This document shows positions 11,734-23,063 of a stretch of 64,000 nt of DNA, one piece after another (the first letter of the stretch is position 1; every line of letters begins with the position of its first letter). The notes under the pieces were generated by a model that did no database searches, was not told the origin of the DNA, and worked only from the letters and a program-made list of their open reading frames with translations. The position numbers and the translations under genes were made by a program. This stretch comes from Otatea glauca (taxonomy: Eukaryota > Streptophyta > Magnoliopsida > Poales > Poaceae). Location: assembly GCA_036346275.1 (NCBI GenBank), contig CM070720.1, positions 8,781,278 through 8,845,277 of the forward strand, read 5' to 3'.

Positions 11734-12220
11734 TCATTGTTTTGTGTTCTTGTTGTGATACTTTTTTTCTCCTCATTATTGTTTCCCAGCCTTATTTGTT
11801 TTCGGCTAAATTGTTCATTTCTATTTATCTATCCTGTTATGTACCGTTCGCCTTGATCATAGTAAACATAGAAAATGTGCAGGATCTGAGATCTGGAAAG
11901 CATCTTTCCTTCATGGCAACAGCAGTCCTTGCAGTCTATCATGAATTTCATATTATTGGGGTTATTTTTCCCTTCCCATGGGTCTCCATTTGCTATGTAC
12001 GACTCCTTAGCAGTCAGGAGTGCTGCTGTTGTTGATGCCTCAGTCATTCCATTTGCTATGTACGACTCCTTAGCAGTCAGGAGTGCTGCTGTTGTTGATG
12101 CCTCAGTCATTTGTCCTTTTTCTATCTGGTCTCAACGCTGTGGGTGCGGTTTTGATGTATATATTCAACTATATTTTACCAGTTTTTGACAGCAGTTGAA
12201 ATATCAAATCTGTGAATAAA
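11734..12220 (+). other. 3' UTR of the EEP gene with candidate poly(A) signal
   Basis: The region after the TAG stop has no coding sequence. AATAAA at 12215-12220 is the clearest polyadenylation signal. The 63-bp duplication at 11986-12111 would be transcribed as part of this UTR if the site is used. Confidence 0.5.
11986..12111. repeat. Exact tandem duplication, 2 x 63 bp
   Basis: The unit from 11986 (CCATTTGCTATGTACGACTC...) to 12048 is repeated without a visible difference at 12049-12111. Perfect identity points to a recent event, or to an assembly artefact. Confidence 0.92.
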
Positions 12221-14420
12221 GTTACGGAGACTATCAAAGCAATTTACGGATGACCTTTTACTTATTCAGATGTGTTTGTCTTTATGACTCTAATATTAAA
12301 AAAGTCCCATTATTTGAAATAAGTAGTTTTTTGTCATGCAAATCCAAGAGTTGGCAATCCTGGACATCACCTGTGTTCCCTTTTTATTTTTCTTCTTTTG
12401 AGAACCTTGGAATTTTTTTGTGACGTCGGTGTTCTTTTAACCAGCATAATTGTGGTCTACCAAGGGCGAATCAAGAAACCAATTCAAGGAAGGGCTAATT
12501 AAAAATTGATAAGATAGGAGGCTCCAATTAAAGTATTGGAAATTTTTAGTAAAGCATTTAAATATAGGATCTCAACAAATCATTTGTTAGACCACTTGTG
12601 TCTACAAAACTCAAGATAAAAAAGTCAGATGCATGTATATGTACTATGGTAAAGGCACCCATTGATGATTGTCAGGCTTCTACAAATCAGAAGAGGTTAC
12701 CGGCCGGAACGGGTCCACCTCCGGTTAATTTTGCAACCTCCGGTAAATCACTAATAACCCCTGAAATGCAATCATTAGCTATTGAAATGTGCGTATATTA
12801 GCTATTGAAATGTGTTCCAAATGTCCAAATGAACACATTTGAATTTTTGGAAAAAAAAAATATTCAGGGAAAATTAATTCCACCGAGAGAAATCCAACAG
12901 CTACCAATGGCTTGTTCAAAGAACACCACTGTCCTAAGTTTATCCACTATACCTTTCTCATATGATTCTATAGTTTTTTCTTAATCAGGCTGCCAATTCA
13001 TAGAATTATTAGATAGACAGTGTGCAAGACGCATCAATTTAGTCATTTACAAAATAAAAAATTGAAGTTTATATAGTAAACCAGAGGGAATATACATTAA
13101 AGGGAGAGTGACTATATATCACTCAACAAAAAAATTATTGATATTCAGTCACGTTTTTTTTCCAACATTGGATTGAAATCAAGATCACTTCCCTCACCCA
13201 CTCAAATCCCCATCCCATCCTCCTACTTCCACAGTGCCACTACCACCCCCAACACACACCACACACCCTGGCATATCAAATTTGTTTACGAAGTTAAATG
13301 TTATTGGTTGTATAGTATTCTCGGATTAACAAAGGAGATGAGATTGAATATTTGAATATGCATTCAAAGTGTCCACAGCGCCACTACCCCCCACCCCAAC
13401 CCCCCACACACACACACATGCACCACCACATGTCAAATTTGTTTACCAAGTCAAATATTACTGGTTGTATTTTGAGTATTCTTGGATTAACAAAGGAGAT
13501 GAGTACTGAATATGCATTCGAAGTGAATTTCTGGTTACTTCATTCGGTCGGATTCAGTGTAATTTAATTTTTATCTCACATGCTTGGACGCGCGAGGTAG
13601 CAATGCAACCGAGACGTGAACCCGAGGGTCTACTCCCGTAGTCCACCCAGTGCAGGTGCAGCGTGAGCAACATGTCTACACTAGAAGCGAGGAGATCTAC
13701 GCCTCGCCCCTTCTGTGCCGATCGAAAGCAGTTCTAGCATTGCCCTATTAAGGTTGTGTTGAACAACACACTGCTGCAATGAATTGATTCTTCTGCGTTG
13801 TTATTTGCTTCAATGTGAATTGTAGTACATATTATATCTTAACAAATAAAACGAGTTTACCTTGCTAGGACAATTCCCTCCGCACGGGCCCATGCTCCCC
13901 CCGTTTAGCGCACCAACCGCTCCCACGGAAACTACTTAAGAAAAACCAATACAAACCAAAAGCCGATGTCATGTTCAGATCACATCCTCCCCCTAATCCT
14001 ACCGCTCCTTGCCCCATCGGTACTGCCCGCTAGCAAGCTGCTCCTCGCCCCGCCCTTACGGCCCATGGTCCATCGCTCCTCACCCTGCCATTACCGCCCA
14101 CCACTCGTCGCCCCACCCGCCACTCCTCGTGATAGAACAAGCATCGAGCGAACGGGCTTGTGCACCCTACCTCTCCATCTTCCCTATTTTCCACTCTCCT
14201 GTTCTTCCCTTCCTCTCTTGTCACTTTATCTCCCTTGTTCCCCACCCACCCCATGTCTCCTAATCACAATGTGGCGTTGTGGCCGCTCCCCCGCGCCAAA
14301 GCCCGACGAGGTTGGGCTCCTCTCATACCCATCACCCATGGGCCTTAGCAACACTGCAATATATTCTCTAATGCGGACATGCATACGCCAAATACTTTTC
14401 GGCAAGACTGCAGTAAGCAA
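12221..14420. other. Intergenic DNA between gene and satellite
   Basis: No supported gene. Positions 13229-13524 hold a direct duplication of about 145-155 bp around a CA-rich core, both copies containing CAAATTTGTTTAC and GGATTAACAAAGGAGATGAG. Positions 13860-14340 are C-rich and give proline/serine-rich open frames with no recognisable domain. The satellite begins at about 14421. Confidence 0.6.
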
Positions 14421-15408
14421 TCAATTTCATTATGTGACTTTTTTGTACGCATGGAGTCTACATTGCCAATTGGGACTCATCGTGAGGAATATTTAACACC
14501 AACTCGAACAGATTCAAAACGCATGCCGAAATAAGCTTGGGCGCATATGAAGTTCACTCGACATGTTTAGCACTCAGTTTCATTATGTGACTTTTTCGTA
14601 TGCATAGAGTCTACAATTCCCATTGGCACCCGTCGTGAGGAATATTTAACATCAACTCGGACGGATTCGAAATGGATGCCGAAATGAGATAGGGTGCATA
14701 TGAAGTCCATTCGGGGTGTTTATCACTTAGTTTTATTATGTGACTTTTCTCATCTGCATGGAGTCTACAGTACCAATTGAGACCCGTCATGAGGAATATT
14801 TAACACCAACTCAGACGGATTAGAAACGCATGCCGAAATGAGTTAGGGTGCATATGAAGTCCATTCAGGGTGTTTGGCACTCAGTTTTATTATGTCATAT
14901 TTTTTTCATATGTATGGTGTCTACACTGCCAATTGGGACCCGTCGTGAGGAATATTTGACACTGACACGAACATATTCGAAATGAATGCCGAAATATGGT
15001 AGGTGCATATGAAGTAATTTCGGGGAGTTTGGCACTTAGTTTTATTATGTGACTTTTTTCATACGCATGGAATTTACAGTGTCAATTAGGACCCATCATG
15101 AGGAATATTTAACACCGACTCAGACGGATTCGAAACGCATGCCGAAATGACTTAGGGCGCATATGAAGTCCATTCGAGGTGTTTGGCACTCAGTTTCATT
15201 ATATGAATTTTTTCGTACACATGGAGTTTATAGTGCCAATTGACACACGCCGTGAGGAATATCTAACACCGACTCAAACAGATTCGAAACATGTGCCAAA
15301 ATGAGTTAGGGTGCATATGAAGTCCATTCGGGGTGTTTTGCACTCAGTGTCAATTTGTGCTTCAATTTCGTACACAGGTAGTTTATAGTGCCAATTTGGA
15401 CCCGTCAT
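14421..15408. repeat. 154-bp satellite, block 1
   Basis: About 6.4 tandem monomers. The word TATGTGACTT or its variants recurs at 14431, 14584, 14737, 14891, 15046 and 15200, a spacing of 153-155 bp. Landmarks of each monomer in order: TTTCATTATGTGACTTTTTT, CGTACGCATGGAGTCTACAG, GAGGAATATTTAACACCGAC, GGATTCGAAACGCATGCCGA, CATATGAAGTCCATTCGGGG. Monomers differ by many substitutions. The last one is cut by Gypsy A inside the word GACCCGTCAT. Confidence 0.95.
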
Positions 15409-16167
15409 TGATGTAGGATTGTTCTCGATCTTTCGATGAGAGCGATAACTTCGATTTGGTGGTATTGACTTTGACGATTCGACTACAACGTATGACAAAG
15501 ATGCGTCTTAGCAACTGCTAAACCAACTCCAGAGGGTTGTTGAGCTTGCCGTGAGCACGATCAACCTGAACACGAGGTTCAATTCCTGCAAGCAACCGAA
15601 GAAACAAGCAAGAATAATATTAATAGCAATCTGAAATTGTAAATAATAATTGAGGTTCACTAATATATGGATCACACAGGTGGGGTTCCGCGAAGTTGTC
15701 TCAATAGGCGGTCATTTGACACGTCTAGATGACAATGTAGTTTGGCCCTAAGCTAAAACTATGCTCAACAAAACCCCCCTTCAATTGGTGCAGCTACTAT
15801 TACATAGCCCATATGGCCGAATCAAGTATCCTGAAATCAAGAGGCCAAATCAAGTGTCCTACTGCTTTTACGTGACCCACTTGATTTCTTTCTCTTTGTG
15901 GTGCTGCCATCATCTCCATTCTTGATTCCTATGCTCCATAGCTTGTCTCTTGTATCCATGCTTGGCCCATCATTCCTGAGAATCACGTAACAACTTGATT
16001 TAGGCAGTATCAAATCCTTAGCAAAATTAGTATTATCTCCTAGGAATGAAAATACCTAATAATTGAGTTGACGCGCACGAGCTCTGGTGAGTAGTCCTTG
16101 TATTATTGGAGGAGTGGCATCAGGTGTTGGCGTAGTGGGTGTAATAGTGGTGGAGATGTCCTCATCA
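15409..16167 (-). repeat. 3' LTR of Gypsy A (internally deleted)
   Basis: 759-bp repeat matching 40339-41270. It lacks about 173 bp present in the partner (40727-40899). The break at 15797 is flanked by AGCTACTA-like microhomology. The missing part includes a TATTTAAA box, so this copy probably lacks its promoter core. Confidence 0.88.
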
Positions 16168-16301
16168 TCCCCCCTTCTTGAATTGAAGTCGTCCTCGATG
16201 GTAGCTCGTCTTCTTCACCCAAGTATGGCCTCAAATCTGCAATGTTAAATGTGGGACTGACCCCAAACTCTGCAGGCAGATCAAGCTTATATGCATTATC
16301 A

Positions 16302-17750
16302 TTAACCTTTTTTCAACACTTGAAATGGACTGTCGGCATGAGGAAGTAATTTGGACTTGCACAAATCAGAGAACCTGTCTTTTCTCAAATGCAACCATAC
16401 AAGATCACTAGGTTCAAATGTAACATGTTTCCTACTGTGACTACCAGTAAGTTTATATTTAGCATTCACGCGCTCAATATTTTCTTTTGTTATCTCTGGC
16501 ATTTTCGGAATTAGTTTAGCACGTTGTTTGCCATCAAAATTAACCTTTTTCGAAGATGGGAGAGGCAGCAAATCAATTGGTGCAAGAGGAACAAAACCAT
16601 ACACAATTTCAAAAGGGCACAACTTAGTGGTAGAATGCACTGAACGATTATAAGAAAACTCAATATGAGGTAAACATTCTTCCCACATTTTCAGATTCTT
16701 CTTTAAAACAGCTCTAAGCATAGTGGATAAATTCGATTTACCACCTCGGTTTGTCCATCAGTTTGAGGATGGAAAGTAGTACTGAACAGCAATTTAGTCC
16801 CCAATTACCATAAAGTTTTCCAAAAGTGGCTAAGGAACTTAGTATCACGATCAGAAACTATAGTATTTGGTACATCATGCAAGCGAACAATTTAACGAAA
16901 GAACAAATCAGCAACATTAGTAAGCATCATTACTTTTGTGACATGGAATAAAATGTGCCATCTTAGAGGAGCTATCCGCAGCAACAAATATACTATCCAT
17001 CCCCCTTTTCATCCTAGGTAGTCCTAAAAGAAAGTCCATAGAAATATCCTCCCATGGAACGCTAGGAACAGGAAGAGGCATATATAAACTATGAGGATTA
17101 AGTCATGACTTAGCTTTTTGACATGTAGTATAGCGAGCGACACAACACTTGACATCTCATCTCATCTTCTACCAAAAGAAATGAGCAGCGAGTATGTCCT
17201 CTTTCTTCTTGATGCCAAAGTGTCCCATAAGTTCTCCTCCATGCGCCTCCTGTAACAACAGAAGACGAACGAAGCTATCTGGGATGCATAGCTTGTTAGC
17301 ACGAAACACGAATCCATCGTTAACGACGAATTTGTTCCAAGTTTGTCCTTCTTTGCAATTGAGCAATATCTCTTTAAAGTCAACATCATGCTCATATTGC
17401 TCCTTGATTGTCTCCAAACCAAAATTTTTGAAGTCAAGCTGTGAAAACATAATATATCATCTATACAATGCATCAGCAATAATGTTTTCCTTTCCCTTCT
17501 TGTGTTTGATCACATAGGGAAAAGATTCAATAAATTCTACCCATTTAGCATATCTACGATTCAATTTGCCTTGACTTCTAATATGCTTCAAAGATTCATG
17601 ATCAGAATGGACGACAAATTCCTTGGACCATAAATAATGGTGCCATGTCTCTAAAGTCCGAACAAGAGTATATAATTCTTTATCATAAGTTGAATAGTTC
17701 AGACTAGGCCCACTAAGCTTCTCACTAAAGTATGCAACATGTTTACCTTC
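16302..17750 (-). pseudogene. Gypsy A integrase and RNase H remnant
   Basis: Minus-strand translation gives the end of RNase H (residues like [13 protein letters not shown] near 17530), a zinc-binding/linker region (17162-17479), an integrase core with [10 protein letters not shown] near 17020-17060, and the distal integrase part with EFSYNRSVHSTTKLCPFE (16560-16680). Stops and frameshifts between 16720 and 17160 break it. An LTR at 17751 splits RNase H. Not functional. Confidence 0.8.
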
Positions 17751-18625
17751 TGTCAGGGATCGGTAGCCTCACCACGTGTAAGCATCCCCCCGGGTCTCGT
17801 AGCCGCTTCCCACGATCTCGAGAGCTTGTCTCCGACCTAGAGGGTGCACTCCCCAAGCCCGGGCTCGGGTCCAGCGAGCTCGGGCTCGAGCTCAAGGACA
17901 AGGACCCAGTTCGAGCTTGACACCACGACCTCTACACCTCCCGGGGTAAACGGCATTTGTAATAATTTGTCTTTCTTGTGTAAAAACTCTCCCCTGTGAG
18001 GGAATCAGTGCCAAACATGCCCCTGCGCGAAAACTAGGGCCAAGCAACTCCCATCAACTCCCAACGACTACCGTCATCTCAGCGACTCCCGTCAACTCCC
18101 AACGACTACCGTCATCTCAGCGACTCCCGTCAACTCCCAACGACTACCGTCGCCTCTCAGCAACTCCCGTTGACTCACCGCGATCACCTAACGTCGGCCT
18201 CGGGACCAGGTGGCGAAGCTCCCAGAGGGCTATAAAAGGCGGTGGATCACCCCGACCTAGGGGAACCCCCAAGGAAACGGACACCTCCAACCAGAATACT
18301 TAGACTCCGAGAAGACACGCTCCCGCCGAGAGACGAAGATACCCGAACTCCCCCTCGCAGCTTCGCTTCCGAGTGGCTCCGAGTTTGGGCCCCGCTTGTA
18401 TTCTTTCACGGAGCTTCATATACATCTTTCGCCTCAGGGCAAGACTAGAGTAGAGCTATTACCCAAACCCGAGGGCTCGAACCAGTATAAACCTCGTGTT
18501 CATTGCTTCTTCCCCGACGTACACCCCACGACGCACGCCATTCCCGAACGAGCACGACCTCAGGCATCGCCCTCACACGATCTTCCCCATCCCCCCTCTG
18601 CGGTTGGCGGTTCCGATCGTCGACA
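17751..18625 (+). mobile_element. Solo gypsy LTR inside Gypsy A RNase H
   Basis: 875-bp sequence starting TGTCAGGGATCGG and ending CGATCGTCGACA, with an exact target duplication CCTTC (17746-17750 and 18626-18630). It has a CTATAAAAGG promoter box near 18230. It also contains a 38-bp tandem array (AACGACTACC at 18063, 18101 and 18139). No internal region or second LTR is present, as expected after LTR-LTR recombination. Orientation is inferred from the TATA box. Confidence 0.88.
18053..18166. repeat. 38-bp tandem array in the solo LTR
   Basis: Three head-to-tail copies of a 38-bp C-rich unit containing CAACTCCCAACGACTACCGTC lie within 17751-18625. They sit upstream of its TATA box, where LTR enhancer repeats often lie. 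Confidence 0.8.
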
Positions 18626-18630
18626 CCTTC

Positions 18631-19884
18631 TTACAACAAAACACCACCAAGTCCTATACCACTAGCATCACATTCTAGCTCAAACATTTTATTAAAATCA
18701 GGGAGCTATAGTGTAGGAGCTTGAGTTAACTTATCTTTCAAAATGTTGAAGGCTTCCACTTGCGCATCGCTCGAAACGAATGGAACGCCCTTCTTTGTGA
18801 GCTCGTTCAGTGGTGTGGCGATAATATTGAAATCCTTGATGAAGCTCCGATAGAATCTAGCAAGTCCTAGAAAGCTTCGCACCTTTGTGACCGTTTTAGG
18901 AGTTGGCCAACTTCTGGATAGCTTCGATCTTGACTTTATCTACTTCAATGCCCTGTGGAGTAACAACATTGCCAAGAAACGAGACTCGATTGGTGCAAAA
19001 TATGCACTTCTCGATGTTACCGAATAATTGTGTATCATGTAGAGCATTAAAAATAGCATGTAAATGTTCCAAATATTCCTCCAAAGTCTTGCTATATAAA
19101 TCAAGATATCATCAAAGTAAACTACTACAAATTTACCAATGAAAGCATGTAAAACCTCGTTCATTAATCTCATGAAGGTACTAGGGGCATTAGTCAAACC
19201 AAACGATATAACTAACTACTCATATAACCTGAACTTAGTTTTAAATGTTGTTTTCCATTCATCACCTAATTTCATACAAATTTGATGATAGCCACTATGC
19301 AAGCCAACTTTTGAGAATATAGTGGAGCCACTTAATTCATCAAGCATACCGTCTAACCTAGGACTAGGATGACGATAACGGATAGTAATATTATTAATGG
19401 CTCGACAATCAATGCACATATGCCATGAACCGTCGTATTTCTTGAGCACAAAAATAACAGGGACAACACAAGGACTAAGAGATTCGCGAACATACCCTTT
19501 ATCAAGCAATTCTTGAACTTGTCACTGAATTTCTTTAGTCTCCTCAGGGTTGGTACGATATGGTGCACGGTTGGGCAGCGAGGCACCGGGAATTAAGTCA
19601 AATTGATGATGCTCAATCCGTCGAATAGGTGGTAATCCCGGCTGTACTTCTCGTGGAAATACATCAGCGTACTCCTGCAAAATGTTAGTAATAGCCAGAG
19701 GCAAAGAAGATGGAAAATCCTCGAATGAAAACAAGGCTTCTTTGCATATCAAACCATAACAAATAGAATTGCTAACATCTACAACACCAATTTCAGATTT
19801 AGCAGTAAGGAAATTGGAACCTTTTAATTTTATTTCCTTAGAGAGACTCCGTTCAGTTTGACTCTTGTTATGAAATTGTTCCAA
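18631..19884 (-). pseudogene. Gypsy A reverse transcriptase remnant
   Basis: Translation runs from FPREVQPGLPP through [46 protein letters not shown] and [17 protein letters not shown] to the catalytic YFDD (codons at 19108-19119) and on to [16 protein letters not shown]. Internal TGA (near 19520) and TAG (near 19215) stops fall where Arg and Trp are expected, consistent with C-to-T decay. The usual protease between the zinc knuckle and this domain is missing. CRM-type pol is inferred from remembered family sequence. Confidence 0.85.
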
Positions 19885-19892
19885 CTCACTAG

Positions 19893-20242
19893 CTAAAATC
19901 TGATTTTCAGATTTAGGGGGCTCCTGATTTTTATTTTTGCTAGCTCTAGTAAGATCATCTTAGCACGTGCTTGCTCGGACACTCCCTCATCATGTGATCG
20001 AAACGCTTGCAGCGATGGCATTGAGTGTCTTTTGTGTGTCCTGTTGAGGCGACCGACGACGTTAAACTTTTTGTAGGAGCTGGCACGGCACTCTTCATTA
20101 GTGCAAGTGCACGTGGTGCTGAATTTGTAGTAGAGGATGTCGGTTTGTTGTTGGAGGAGCTCGGTGTAGTGGTACGGCTGGACGGGGCAGCGGGGGTGTG
20201 AGGCGTGCACGAAGTAGTACGACCTGCAGAGAAATTAGTTTT
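19893..20242 (-). pseudogene. Gypsy A gag C-terminus with CCHC zinc knuckle
   Basis: A minus-strand frame encodes CHRCKRFDHMMREC (19979-20020), an intact CCHC nucleic-acid-binding knuckle, after a Ser/Pro/Thr-rich stretch. The sequence is cut at 20243 by Gypsy B; the rest of gag lies at 35126-36068. Confidence 0.75.
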
Positions 20243-21002
20243 TGATGAGGATAGCCTACTACGGATACGACCACACCTGGTTGGACCAACTCCAACGCGT
20301 CATCCTTGGCCCAAGAAAAGAGAGATATCAAATCCATCACGTTTTGGAACCCAATTCGGCCTCCAAATACTAGCCTGAAGTAAAACAAGCATAACATTTG
20401 CATACAGATTCCAATTGGAGAGTTCTTACACTTGATTAAAAGCTTACTTCGAGATCTTTCCAACAGATTTGACCCCACCTAAAAATTCCTTCGGAGCACT
20501 CCGCAATCAACAAAACAAGTCGGGTCAACTTTTCAGTCCGAGTCAAACTTGGGCCTTGGGCCTTGTAAGATTCCTATTCGGCCTCTCCTTTGTGCTGGCC
20601 GAATCCCCTTTCTCTTTTACCTATATATAGCTAGAGAGTCCCCCAAAATTACTTGGGTTTTGTTTAGTTGTAGTTTTCCTTGGTGAAACTATTTGGTATT
20701 CTCTTGTTCAGCGAGATCAACAGCAATACCATGCTTCGGAACCCCACATCAATACTTTAATTATATTTGCAATTTTAGATTGATTTTGCTTTTTTCTTGC
20801 TTGTTCTTCGATTACTTGTAGGAATTGATCTTCGTGATCAGGTCAACCGGGTTTTGACACGGTTGATAACAACTCAGAATTTGCTTCAGCGATTGCTTGG
20901 CGTCGGTCGTGTTTCAGTCATAGCCTGAATCGTGAGGGACATCTCCACTAATCGATAGTTATCCATCTCACCAAAAGATCGGGCGTCCATTAAGCCTCAT
21001 CA
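20243..21002 (+). repeat. 5' LTR of Gypsy B
   Basis: 760-bp repeat, closely similar to 34368-35120, with a CTATATATAG TATA region near 20623. Confidence 0.9.
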
Positions 21003-21451
21003 GGTTGTATGAGAGCTTTTGTTGATCGGTGAGAATTTTAGTACCTTATATTAGTTTTTGTTCTCTGTCCTAAATTGAAAATTACTCCACAAAAATTCAA
21101 CCTTTAGATTCAATCTGGTATTTTAGTGTGTTTTGTTAGGTTTTGATCCATTAGAGTCCTTGTTTTAGTTGCTGATCGTTTTTTCTTTGCGTAGCTTTTA
21201 TTTCAATCTGTCCAGTACATTGTTTTGTTCATAACTTTCTCATACGAGCTCGGATTCTAGTGTTCTTGCACTTCCTTGAAACCTTGGAACGATCTCCACA
21301 AAAACCTAGTTGGGCATGGACTCTAATTCTGTACCCAAGTTAGCCTAATCTGGACGTCAAGTTTGTTGAAGCAAGTTGTACTTCCAATCCAGATCGGTTC
21401 GGTATTTGATCATAATTCTCACGTCCGAACTCAATTGAGAAGTTTTTATAC

Positions 21452-23063
21452 TGAAAGATCGAAATGGCGATCAGAGGGGGGGGGGGGGGTGAATGATCCC
21501 AAATAAAATTTCCCCCACTCAAAGTACTCCAAACACTCTTGCAATAAAAGTCTAAAGCACCCAAATATTTTCGTTCAAACCGATGCTTCTCATATTCGCA
21601 CACCCTCCAAAACCTAGAACAATTAGACAACTATGTGTACCCCTAGCTTGCATGGATAAGAACCATGAATCATATGAGGGGTTTTTTTTAATCACAATCC
21701 TGGTTGTCAAGTGTCCAAACAAAAGAGGAATCAATTCAAAAGACTTCTTTTCTAAAAGAGATAAAGCTAAAATACCAAAGTCTCTTTTGAGAAAAGTTAA
21801 AACAGATTTTCAGAAATTGTCCTCAGTTGGAACAGGTGGTTGGTGAGTTTCTGTTGCTCTAAAATTTTTGAGAATTTTTGTCCCTGTGAGCAGTAGAGTC
21901 GTGAAACACTCTTGAGGCTCGGTTCTCACTTCATAGCTCTCAAACGGTGCAACCAGTGGATTCAAGAAATTTTATACAGATTTATATATGAGTCCCGCAC
22001 CTTCTCCAAAATGAATCACTTAAAAAAGATTTTTATATATTTTTAGAAAAATCAAATACTCACTGCTGCGTGAAGAACAAGTTCTGGACAGATTTGCAAA
22101 TTGATAAAAAACATGATCTCTAGTCTATCTAAGGGTGTAAGAAAGATGTAAAACCAAATGAACACCCTTAATACATCCTAGAAGAACAGCATTTAGAAGG
22201 AGGGGAGGCAAATCCAAATTGCATAAATGTAAATTGCAAGAATGTAAGTGCCGAATTTAATTGCGGAATTTAAGTGCATAATGTAAATTACTTAATTTAA
22301 ATGCATAATGCATTTTGCACAAAGAAAAGAAATGATTTGAGGAAACATTTCATTTCTGGAAGGAGAGGTTACAAAGCCTCACATTCATGTGAGCAAAGCT
22401 CAAAGGAGCATCAAAAACCTTCAAGGGGAGGAGGCTACCCCTCCACCCCTATTTATACTACTCTTGGGCCACCTACCACCCTTGGATGAGTCCCTCAACC
22501 CTAGAGCACTCATTTAAGGGCTAGGATTAACCCATACTCACAGCCATGCAAGGGCTAACCCAAAACCCACACACATACCGGGTTTTCTTGCACGGTTTTC
22601 AAAGCATACTATCTAGACCCGCTAACCTATCAACTAGACCTCAATCCGACGGCCCTCATTGATCCACGCGGCATCTAGCTAGCATCAACTCCTTTCCTTG
22701 TCTTCTTGACTTGCCCGGACTCCGTCTCCGATCATCTTCCGGCGATCTCCCAACCGTCTAGACCTCCGACGCTCCTCGCATAGTCCCGGTCATCCTTCGC
22801 CTCACCATGACCTAGCACCGTCGCCCTGCAACCATCAAAGACAAGGAAACTCCTCACATAGCAATGCCCACAAAGATGTGCAATAAACCATCCAACTCAT
22901 CACTACCGCGTCCATACGACCGGTACTGCCACTCCTGACAGAGACAACTCAAATTGCTTCATTTTGAAAATCAACCCAAATCAAACTCAAACTTGAGCAC
23001 ACCTTGCTCAAATAAAGTCAAATACTCATCACAAACATGGATGGACCTCCACATGGTCCTTCA
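21452..23063 (-). repeat. 3' LTR of Copia E
   Basis: 1,612-bp partner of 29258-30953. It has a run of about 14 G at 21475-21488 and lacks about 87 bp that the other copy has at roughly 29711-29797. Confidence 0.9.

Noticed and set aside
13966..14496. 176-codon Pro/Ser-rich plus-strand frame
   Set aside because: It lies in C-rich DNA, overlaps frames on the other strand and runs into the satellite. No domain or splice support was seen.
18053..18166. Regular short repeats as a CRISPR array
   Set aside because: Repeats are directly adjacent without unique spacers and lie in a eukaryotic LTR.
21475..21488. Run of about 14 G as a quadruplex element
   Set aside because: It is a homopolymer within an LTR. 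The partner LTR has GGGCGGGG at this place, so it looks like slippage or a sequencing artefact.
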